Shown here one piece after another: positions 18,292-25,318 of a stretch of DNA of 64,000 bases; the stretch's first letter is position 1, and the number at the start of each line of letters is the position of its first letter. The DNA lies in assembly GCA_016182795.1 (NCBI GenBank), contig JACPFW010000035.1, forward strand, positions 25,929 through 89,928, written 5' to 3'. The translations under genes and the position numbers were made by a program. Origin of the DNA: Gemmatimonadota bacterium (GTDB lineage Bacteria > Gemmatimonadota > Gemmatimonadetes > Gemmatimonadales > Gemmatimonadaceae). Under the pieces are notes generated by a model. That model searched no databases. It saw only the letters and a program-made list of their open reading frames with translations, and was not told the DNA's origin.

Positions 18292-19884
18292 TCAGATCTT
18301 GCGCGATGGCGCGACGACGAGTCGCAGTACGCTCGGCAGCGCGCGCAGGCGCGACATCAGCGACGCGCCGTGCGCGGCCACGAGGAACGCACCAATCTGC
18401 TCGCGGTGCGACGCCCCATAGCCAAACCACCACGGCTGTCGCCACCCCTGGAACCAGTCGGCGGCGATTGCCTTGGTGCGCACGCATTCCTGCAAGCCGA
18501 GCTCGCCGTGCACCTTGCCCAGTCCGCTCGCCTTCGCGCCGCCGTGCGGCACGTCGCAGAGACCGGCCGACGTGCAGGCGTCGTTGATCAGCACCGACCC
18601 CGCCTGCAGTCGCTGCGCCACCGCGATGCCGCGCGTCACGTCGCCGGTCCACACGCTCGCCGACAGACCCTGCGTCGTGTCGTTGGCCCGCGCAATCGCC
18701 TCGTCGACGTCGCGCACCTTCGTCACCGGCAGCAACGGGCCAAAGGTCTCCTCGGTCATCGGCCGGCTGTCGAACGGGCAGTCGGTGAGGATCGTTGGCG
18801 GGAAGTAACAGTCGCCCGACGGCGCATCGAGGCGCAGCGCCTCGCGCGCGCCGCGGGCCATCGCGTCGGCGTGCTGCGCGGCAATGATGGCGCGCTGTTC
18901 GGGACGGATCATCGGTCCCACGTCGGTGGCCTCGTCCGTCCCCGGGCCCACCTTGAGCTGGCGCACGGCCGCGGTCAGGCGCTCGAGGAACTCGTCGTAC
19001 ACACTCTCTTCCACGAAGACGCGCTTCGCCGCCACGCACGTCTGCCCCGCGTTGGAGAACCGCCCCCACGCAATGCCGCTTGCCGCGTGCGCGAGGTCGG
19101 CATCGGCGAGCACGATCGCGGGATCGCTGCCCCCCAGCTCGAGCGCGCACGGGATCAACCGCTGGGCGCAGGCCATCGCAACTTTGCGCCCCGTCGCCTC
19201 AGACCCGGTGAAGAAGATCTTGTCCGCCGACTCGCAGAGCGCCGCGCCGGTGGCTCCGGCGCCGTGCACCACCTGATAGACATCGGCCGGCACGCCCGCC
19301 TGATGCAGGCACTCCTTCACCAGCTCGGCGATGCCGGGCGTCCACTCGCTTGGCTTGTTCACCACCGCGTTGCCGCACAACAGGGCGGGGAGCGCCGAGC
19401 TGAGCGGCAGGAACATCGGGTAGTTCCACGGCGAGATCACCCCCACCACGCCGTATGGCTCGTGCACCAGCGTCACGCGCTTGCGCCACGCCGCCAGCAT
19501 CCGGCTGCGCCGCCAGCGGGCACGCAGGAATCGCGGGGCCGCGACGACAAAGTAGTCGGCGAGTCCCAGCGTGACGCCCACGTCCACGCCGAGCGCTTCA
19601 CCAATTGGCTTGCCGTTCTCGCGCGCGATGATCCGCGCCGCCTCGTCGCGCCGCGCAAGGAGCTTCTGCGCGAACAGGCGAATCACGTCGGCGCGCACTT
19701 GCGCCGGCACCGCCGCCCACGCCGGCTGCGCGGCCCGGGCGCGGGCAACGGCTGCCTGCACGGCGGCGGCGTCAGCCACCGGGTACCGTTGCCACACCTC
19801 GCCGGTGGCCGGATCCCTCGACTCCGGGAGTCGAGCCGGCGGCGCGGACGCGGGTGATCTCGTCTGGATCTCAGGGCTGGTCAC
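18292..19884 (-). CDS. NAD(P)-dependent aldehyde dehydrogenase
   Basis: 530 residues of the ALDH superfamily, oxidising an aldehyde to the acid. Visible: ISPWNYPMFLP cofactor loop, FTGSEATGRKV glycine motif, general-base Glu in CALELGGSDP (about 249), nucleophile Cys283 in SNAGQTCVAAKRVF, and EETFGPLLPV. The C-terminal extension (about 480-530, GWRQPWWFGYG) with a hydrophobic, basic end resembles membrane-associated ALDHs that act on long-chain aldehydes; that is inference. Start set at GTG 19884, where the sequence begins to look like coding; the frame is open further upstream to 19965. No obvious operon partner. Confidence 0.9.
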   Translation of the reverse strand: MTSPEIQTRSPASAPPARLPESRDPATGEVWQRYPVADAAAVQAAVARARAAQPAWAAVPAQVRADVIRLFAQKLLARRDEAARIIARENGKPIGEALGVDVGVTLGLADYFVVAAPRFLRARWRRSRMLAAWRKRVTLVHEPYGVVGVISPWNYPMFLPLSSALPALLCGNAVVNKPSEWTPGIAELVKECLHQAGVPADVYQVVHGAGATGAALCESADKIFFTGSEATGRKVAMACAQRLIPCALELGGSDPAIVLADADLAHAASGIAWGRFSNAGQTCVAAKRVFVEESVYDEFLERLTAAVRQLKVGPGTDEATDVGPMIRPEQRAIIAAQHADAMARGAREALRLDAPSGDCYFPPTILTDCPFDSRPMTEETFGPLLPVTKVRDVDEAIARANDTTQGLSASVWTGDVTRGIAVAQRLQAGSVLINDACTSAGLCDVPHGGAKASGLGKVHGELGLQECVRTKAIAADWFQGWRQPWWFGYGASHREQIGAFLVAAHGASLMSRLRALPSVLRLVVAPSRKI

Positions 19885-20147
19885 GAACGTTTCCGGTTGG
19901 TGAGGTGTCTCACAGAATGAACCGACGGACGAAGGCCCGCCAGCGTGTAATGAATGTGACGCCACGCCGTGCCTGCGGGTATCTGAGAGTGCGGACGGAG
20001 CGCCAGTCGCAGTGGCGGACCCGAAGTCGAAATTGATACTAAGTTGTTCAGTAGCAGCGAATTACGAGAGTTTGGCGGGGTTCGGTGCTGGTCGTTCGGT
20101 GTCGCGATGTGGTGACCCGCGGTGCGGGCATCTCCCAATGGAGCGCA

Positions 20148-20777
20148 ATGCCGTCACGAGCACGTCGTGTGGAAGCGGTAGCGAGGGAGCAGGTGCCCGG
20201 GGTATTGTGGGCTATTCAACCCGCAAACCCGACTTCCTTGCGAGCGAACACCGACATCGATCCTGCCATCCCGTTGCGAGCGCGCAGCGGGGATATGCAG
20301 GCGTTTGCCGAAATTGTGGAGTTTTTTCACGCGCGGTGCCTGCGGTACGCGCGGTATATGCTGGGCGAAGAAGAGGATGCGGAAGAGGCGGTGCAGGACA
20401 CGTTCGTGCGCGTCTGGGATCACATCGAGCAGTTCCGGCTCGACGCGCGGTTCGAGCCCTGGCTTTTCCGGATCCTGGCGAATCGGTGCCGGACGGCGCG
20501 CGAGCGTCGGCGTCGGCGGGAAGCGCTGGTGACCACGGGCGAACTTCCCGCGGTCGCCGCCGAGGCAACCGAGGCGTCGCGCGACCTGATGGAAGAAGTG
20601 GAGGCTGCCCTTGAGGAGCTTCCGAGTGAGCAGCGGGAAGCGTTCTTGCTGCGGCACGTGGAAGATCTGTCGTACGAGGACATGGCCGTGATCACCGGGG
20701 TGCGGTTGTCCGCGCTCCGCATGCGGGTGAAGCGCGCGTGTGATGCGCTGCGCACCCGACTGCAACAGGAGAGGTGA
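20148..20777 (+). CDS. ECF-family RNA polymerase sigma factor
   Basis: 209 residues. Region 2 (GDMQAFAEIVEFFHARCLRYARYMLG, then EDAEEAVQDTFVRVWDH) and region 4 (LEELPSEQREAFLLRHVEDLSYEDMAVITGV) are both clear. It directs transcription of a small regulon, usually held in check by a membrane anti-sigma factor. ATG 20148 was chosen because GGAG lies four bases upstream; a GTG at 20199 is closer to the usual N-terminal length. The stop overlaps the ribosome site of the next gene, a membrane protein in the anti-sigma position, so the four genes to 23157 form one operon. The 263 bases upstream hold an AT-rich patch (20030-20065) that is the likely promoter. Confidence 0.93.
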   Translation: MPSRARRVEAVAREQVPGVLWAIQPANPTSLRANTDIDPAIPLRARSGDMQAFAEIVEFFHARCLRYARYMLGEEEDAEEAVQDTFVRVWDHIEQFRLDARFEPWLFRILANRCRTARERRRRREALVTTGELPAVAAEATEASRDLMEEVEAALEELPSEQREAFLLRHVEDLSYEDMAVITGVRLSALRMRVKRACDALRTRLQQER

Positions 20778-20779
20778 AC

Positions 20780-21358
20780 ATGATGGACGCACATGACGAA
20801 CTGATCGAGCGGGCGGCGGCGGCGCTGCGGAGGCGGCAGTCGCCGAATCCGCGCCTTGTCTCTCGAATCCTCGGGGCGGTCGAAGGGCGGCCGCGCCGCT
20901 GGTGGCGTGCGGTCAGCTGGCCTTCGGCGCCGCTCTCGCTCGCGGCGGCCTCCACGCTCGCGGCCGCCGGTCTGATGCTGGGGTTCCTCTCCCACGGCGC
21001 CACCGAGTCTGCCGACCGCGCGCCAATCGCGGCCGGGGCCCAGATGCTCCCGATCGTTCCCGCCGCCCGCAATGCCAACGACGCCCTGCCGGTGCCGGTG
21101 CAGTTCACCCTGCGTGGAGTGAAGGGCTCGCAGGTGGCGCTCGTGGGCGACTTCAATGGTTGGTCGCAGACGGCAACGCACCTCGAGCCCGGCTCCGAGC
21201 CGGGCACGTGGAGCGTGACGGTTCCGCTTGCCGCGGGGCGCCACGTATATGCGTTCGTCGTCGATGGCAAGACCTGGATGACCGATCCGCGGTCTCCCAA
21301 GGCCGTTGATCTGGACTTCGGGCGTGAAAACTCCGTACTTATCGTGCAGGCACCGTGA
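20780..21358 (+). CDS. Membrane-anchored protein with CBM48-like glycogen-binding domain, anti-sigma position
   Basis: 192 residues, ATG 20780 behind AGGAGAGG. A basic/acidic helical N-terminus (DAHDELIERAAAALRRRQ) resembles anti-sigma N-termini but lacks the HxxxCxxC zinc motif. One transmembrane segment (LAAASTLAAAGLMLGFL, about 50-68) follows, then a linker, then a C-terminal beta-sandwich of the AMPK/isoamylase CBM48 type (VALVGDFNGW, GTWSVTVPLAAGRHVYAFVV, WMTDPRSPKAV; about 108-192). By position it could restrain the sigma factor and respond to an envelope glycan, but that is inference. The stop overlaps the next ATG (TGATG). Confidence 0.75.
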   Translation: MMDAHDELIERAAAALRRRQSPNPRLVSRILGAVEGRPRRWWRAVSWPSAPLSLAAASTLAAAGLMLGFLSHGATESADRAPIAAGAQMLPIVPAARNANDALPVPVQFTLRGVKGSQVALVGDFNGWSQTATHLEPGSEPGTWSVTVPLAAGRHVYAFVVDGKTWMTDPRSPKAVDLDFGRENSVLIVQAP

Positions 21359-22002
21359 TGACCTTCCGCCAGTGGTTCCTCATTTCGCTTGTCTCGGGCA
21401 CCGCCGCCACGGCGTTGCCCGCGCAGGCGGCCCGCCTCGACGCCTCCGCGGACCTTGGGCTCCGCCGCGCCGTGGAGCATGAGCTCGTTGCCGCTCGTGC
21501 CATTGGGCTGCCCGAAGGCCTGCTGATTGCCAAGGCCAACGAGGGGATCGCCAAGCGCGCTGCGCCGAAGCGGATCACGGATGCCGTCGCCGCCCTTGGA
21601 AAGCGGCTGCAGGTTGCGCGCGACCAGCTCGCGCCCAACCCGAGCGAGGACGAGATTGCTGCCGGCGCCGACGCGCTCTATGTCGGCGTACCCGCGCCCC
21701 TTCTCAAGAAGATGCGCGCGGCGTGGCCCAACCGATCGCTGGCCCTCCCCCTCGGCGTGCTCACCGAGCTCGTCGCCAAGGGATTGCCGGCCAGTCGGGC
21801 CGCCCAGGTTGTCACCGACCTGATGGCGCGCGGGGCCAGCAACGTGCAACTCTACGCGCTCGCGCAGTCGGTCCAAGGCGACGTCGCCGCCGGCTGGGCG
21901 CCGGAAGCTGCACTCGATCTTCGCGCCCGCGGGGTGATGTCGCTCCTGCCACCAGTCCCCGCCGCGTCCGCGTTCGCGAATCCGAACCCGCGGAGGCCGT
22001 AA
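21358..22002 (+). CDS. Secreted helical protein of unknown function
   Basis: 214 residues with a signal peptide (FLISLVSGTAATALPAQA). The mature part is predicted mainly helical, with Ala/Leu-rich amphipathic stretches and no recognised catalytic motif. Third gene of the sigma/CBM48 operon: the start codon overlaps the previous stop and the next gene begins 9 nt after its end. Its conservation with the cluster would be the main clue to its role. Confidence 0.7.
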   Translation: MTFRQWFLISLVSGTAATALPAQAARLDASADLGLRRAVEHELVAARAIGLPEGLLIAKANEGIAKRAAPKRITDAVAALGKRLQVARDQLAPNPSEDEIAAGADALYVGVPAPLLKKMRAAWPNRSLALPLGVLTELVAKGLPASRAAQVVTDLMARGASNVQLYALAQSVQGDVAAGWAPEAALDLRARGVMSLLPPVPAASAFANPNPRRP

Positions 22003-22011
22003 TCCGATGAA

Positions 22012-23157
22012 ATGAGGGGTCTCGCCGCCGTCTGCTTGTTGCTTGCCGCCATGAAGGTCGCGGCGGCGCAGGCCCCTGATGAGATTCGCGTGGAAGCGGG
22101 CGCCGCCCAGGTGCGGCAGGCCGGCAACCGCACGCGCTCGGCTGCCCTGCTTGGCGTGACGTGGCGTCGCACCGAGGCGCGGTTCGCGACGACCGTCAGC
22201 GGCTCGGTCACCGCCGCTCATGACTCCACCGGCACTGCGCAAGGATTGCTGGCCCTGCGCTATCAGTTGCCGAGGCTCCCCAAATGGCGCGTTGAAGGCG
22301 GCGTCGCCGGCGCGATGTTTGGCCTCAATGCGCTCACGGGCGGCGGCAACGGCGCCACCTTCGTGCGGGTCCAGCGCGGCAACGGTCCCGGCGGGATGTG
22401 GGCGGGCACGGCGGGGAGCATCACCAACCGCAGCGGCCACAACATGCAGTCCTCGACGTTCGATGTCGGGGCGTGGGGCGAGTACCGGCGCACGTCGGCG
22501 ACGCTCGCGGCCGTCTCAACCCGGTCGCGCGATGCCGACCTGCTGGCGGCGAGCAGTTTGCCGTCGCGGCGTCCGGTAGGCGCATACACCGTGCGTGACG
22601 CGACGCTGACCGTGCAGCAGACATTCGCCGCGCTCGACCTGGCCGCCATCGGCACCATCCGCAGCGGCGAAGGCATCGCCACCAAGGTGAACGACCGCTC
22701 GTTCATGCTTGCCGCGGCGTTCTACCTGTCGCCGGTCATGGCCCTCACCGTTTCCGGCGGGCGCCAGTTGGCCGATCCCCTGCGCGCGCTTCCCGACGCG
22801 CGGTTTGTCTCGGCCTCGGTGCGCCTTCTGTTGCTGCGCCGGGATCCCGCCGTGCTGCAGATCGATCGCTATGGCGCCATTGCGCTCACGCGGCGCGATC
22901 CTGAGGGTGGCGCGACGCTCACCATACGCGTGCTCGCCAACTCGGCCGCGCGCGTCGAGGCCTATGGTACGTTCAGCGGCTGGCAGCCCGTGCGCATGAA
23001 CTGGGTGCTCGACGCGTGGGAGCTTCAAGTCCATCTGCCGCCCGGCCCGCAGCGCGTCGCCGTACGCATCAACGGCAGTCAGTGGCGCGCGCCGGCCAAC
23101 CTGACCAAGGTGACGGATGAGTTTGGGGGCGAGGCGGGGCTGGTGGTCGTGCCCTGA
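22012..23157 (+). CDS. Outer-membrane-type protein ending in a CBM48-like domain
   Basis: 381 residues. Signal peptide (LAAVCLLLAAMKVAAA), then about 280 residues of alternating beta strands typical of a barrel (LLALRYQLPRLPKWRVEGGV, FDVGAWGEYRR, SFMLAAAFYLSPVMALTVSG, FVSASVRLLLLRR), then a terminal beta-sandwich (TIRVLANSAARVEAYGTFSG, WELQVHLPPGPQRVAVRING; about 300-381) of the same CBM48-like type as the membrane protein two genes upstream. The absence of a C-terminal Phe strand means that barrel insertion, if any, is atypical. Last gene of the ECF operon; function unknown. Confidence 0.7.
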   Translation: MRGLAAVCLLLAAMKVAAAQAPDEIRVEAGAAQVRQAGNRTRSAALLGVTWRRTEARFATTVSGSVTAAHDSTGTAQGLLALRYQLPRLPKWRVEGGVAGAMFGLNALTGGGNGATFVRVQRGNGPGGMWAGTAGSITNRSGHNMQSSTFDVGAWGEYRRTSATLAAVSTRSRDADLLAASSLPSRRPVGAYTVRDATLTVQQTFAALDLAAIGTIRSGEGIATKVNDRSFMLAAAFYLSPVMALTVSGGRQLADPLRALPDARFVSASVRLLLLRRDPAVLQIDRYGAIALTRRDPEGGATLTIRVLANSAARVEAYGTFSGWQPVRMNWVLDAWELQVHLPPGPQRVAVRINGSQWRAPANLTKVTDEFGGEAGLVVVP

Positions 23158-23337
23158 TGGCGGAGGGCAGTTGACGAATTGCGGATGGCGGGTGACGGGT
23201 GGCAGATGGCTGACGCCTCCAGCCGCTGGCGCTCGCTGATATCAACCGCATATTAGCGCAATCGTTGAAGCCAGGCTGGCAGTTGCCGCCATCTGCCTTC
23301 CGCCATCTGCCATCTGCCAGTTCCCACCACCATCTGT
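23157..23337. repeat. R2 inverted repeat between genes
   Basis: Left arm 23157-23209 (ATGGCGGAGGGCAG, GCGGATGGCGGG, GTGGCAGATGGC) and right arm 23283-23337 (GCCGCCATCTGCC, TTCCGCCATCTGCC, ATCTGCC) are imperfect complements around a 73-base centre. It starts at the stop codon of the preceding gene and ends just before the aminotransferase ATG at 23353, so it fills the whole gap. Confidence 0.7.
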
Positions 23338-23352
23338 CCCCACACCGCCCCC

Positions 23353-24642
23353 ATGGACCGCCGCAACTTTCTCGCCGGACTCGCCGCCGCTGGTGTGACG
23401 CTCCCCGCATTCCGCGCCAACGCGATGTCGCAGCTGTTCAGGGCCAACGCCGTGGCCGGCACGCGCACGCCGTCCGCCCTCGCCGACGACGAACTGTACT
23501 GGGCGCAGATCCAGCGTGCGTTCGACGCCGACCGGACGATGATCAACCTGAACAACGGGGGGGTCTCGCCGACGCCGTCGCACGTGCTGGAACAGATGAT
23601 CCGCGACCTCAAGTTCACCAACGAGCTGCCCGTCGAGCACATGTGGCGTGTACTCGAGCCGCGCATGGAGAGCACACGGCGCGACCTGGCGCGCGACTTC
23701 GGCTGCGACCCGGAAGAGATGGCGGTGGTGCGCAACGCCTCCGAGGCGCTGGAGACCATGATCTTCGGCATCGACCTCAAGCGCGGCGATGAGGTGGTGA
23801 TCACCAACCAGAACTATCCGCGGATGATCACGTCGTGGCAGCAGCGCGCGGCCCGCGAGGGGATCGTGCTCAAGCAGATCTCGTTCAAGGTGCCGCCGCC
23901 GAACGACGCGTACATCGTCGACCAGTTCCGGCAGGCAATCACGCCGCGCACCAAGGTCATCGAGGTCACGCACATCACCAACCTCACGGGGCAGATTCTC
24001 CCCGTGCGCGCCATCGTGCAGATGGCACGCCCGCTTGGCATCGAAGTCTTCGTCGATGGCGCGCACGCGTTCAATCATTTCCCGTTCACACGCGACGAAC
24101 TCGACGTCGACTTCTACGGCACGTCGCTGCACAAATGGACGCACGCCCCCATCGGCACGGGCTTCCTGTACGTGCGGAAGGCCAAGATTCCGCAGCTCTG
24201 GTCGCTGATGGGCTCCACCGAGGGGAACCGCGCCAACATTCGCAAGTACGAAGAGATCGGCACGCATCCGCAGGCCAACTTCAACGCCGTCTCGGCGGCC
24301 TTGGCGTTCAGCCGCGGCATCGGCGCCGACCGCAAGATTGCCCGCCTGCGCTACCTGCGCGACCGGTGGGCCAAGCGCCTGCTGGCCAGCAGCGATCGCG
24401 TAAAGGTTCTGACGCCGCTCGACAGCGACCGCGCTGGCGCCATCTGCCTGTTCAGCGTCGACGGGATCGACCCCGGCAAGCTGGGCGGCTGGCTGCTCAG
24501 CAAGCACCGCATCGTCACCACGCCGATTGGACACCCGGAGTTCAGCGGCATTCGCGTCACGCCCAGTGTGTACACGAGCATTGACGAGATCGACACGTTT
24601 GCCGACGCCGTGCTCAAGGCGATCGCGAACGGGATTGCCTAA
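23353..24642 (+). CDS. Tat-exported class V aminotransferase-like PLP enzyme
   Basis: 429 residues. The N-terminus MDRRNFLAGLAAAGVTLPAF is a twin-arginine signal, so a folded PLP enzyme is exported, as in isopenicillin-N-epimerase-like proteins. Fold-type I features are present: INLNNGGVSPTPSHVLEQM, VVRNASEALETMIFG, Asp in EVFVDGAHAF, and the PLP lysine in TSLHKWTHAPIGTG. Reaction not determinable; known relatives epimerise, desulfurate or transaminate amino acids. No partner gene nearby suggests a substrate. Confidence 0.9.
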   Translation: MDRRNFLAGLAAAGVTLPAFRANAMSQLFRANAVAGTRTPSALADDELYWAQIQRAFDADRTMINLNNGGVSPTPSHVLEQMIRDLKFTNELPVEHMWRVLEPRMESTRRDLARDFGCDPEEMAVVRNASEALETMIFGIDLKRGDEVVITNQNYPRMITSWQQRAAREGIVLKQISFKVPPPNDAYIVDQFRQAITPRTKVIEVTHITNLTGQILPVRAIVQMARPLGIEVFVDGAHAFNHFPFTRDELDVDFYGTSLHKWTHAPIGTGFLYVRKAKIPQLWSLMGSTEGNRANIRKYEEIGTHPQANFNAVSAALAFSRGIGADRKIARLRYLRDRWAKRLLASSDRVKVLTPLDSDRAGAICLFSVDGIDPGKLGGWLLSKHRIVTTPIGHPEFSGIRVTPSVYTSIDEIDTFADAVLKAIANGIA

Positions 24643-24667
24643 CCCGTCCACCTGAACCAGGGACCCG

Positions 24668-25318
24668 ATGGCCGCGAAAAAGAAACCAGCTAAGCCGAAG
24701 GCGCGCACGACGACCAAGAAACCGGTCAAGGCGAAGACACCGGCCAAGGCGAAGAAGCCGGCCAAGGCCAAGAAGGCCGCGCCTGAGGCCTCGCAGTTCG
24801 CCACCGCCGACGGCGGGCCGTGGGGCAAGTGCTTTCTGCCGCGCACCAATGGTGAGCGACGCTACTGGCTGGTCAAATCGGAACCCGAGACATTCTCGTG
24901 GAACGATCTGCTGGCGTCGCCCAGCCAGACCACGCGGTGGGACGGCGTGCGCAACTTTGCGGCGCGCAACTTCCTGCGCGACGGCATGCGCGTGGGTGAT
25001 CCGGTCTTCTTCTACCACTCGAGTTCCGAGCCGCCGTGCATCGTCGGCCAGTGTGCGGTGTCGCACGCGGCGTACCCCGACCCGACGGCGTTCGATCCGG
25101 CGCACCCGGGCTTTGATGAATCGTCGTCCCCGGCGAACCCAACCTGGTTCGTGGTCGACCTGCGCGCCGTCGAACCGCTCGCGCATCCGGTCACTCTCGC
25201 GCGAATGAAGCAGACCAAGGCGCTCTCGCGCATGGCGCTGCTGCGCATCGGCCGGCTTTCCGTCACGCCGGTGACGAAAGCGGAGTGGGATGCGATTCTC
25301 GCGTTGTCGCGCGGTTAA
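24668..25318 (+). CDS. EVE-domain protein with Lys/Ala/Pro-rich tail
   Basis: 216 residues. Residues 2-40 are a run of AKKPAKAK-type words resembling the tails of histone H1 and bacterial H1-like proteins. The EVE domain follows (about 62-215): RYWLVKSEPETFSWNDL, WDGVRNFAARNFLRDGM, GDPVFFYHS, and MALLRIGRLSVTPV. EVE domains belong to the PUA/ASCH group and bind modified bases in DNA or RNA. The basic tail should give nonspecific nucleic-acid affinity (inference). Overlaps the following GH3 frame by 29 nt. Confidence 0.9.
   Translation: MAAKKKPAKPKARTTTKKPVKAKTPAKAKKPAKAKKAAPEASQFATADGGPWGKCFLPRTNGERRYWLVKSEPETFSWNDLLASPSQTTRWDGVRNFAARNFLRDGMRVGDPVFFYHSSSEPPCIVGQCAVSHAAYPDPTAFDPAHPGFDESSSPANPTWFVVDLRAVEPLAHPVTLARMKQTKALSRMALLRIGRLSVTPVTKAEWDAILALSRG

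Noticed and set aside
17764..19857. 697-codon plus-strand frame across YggT and the aldehyde dehydrogenase
   Set aside because: It spans two real genes on the other strand and has shadow-like composition.
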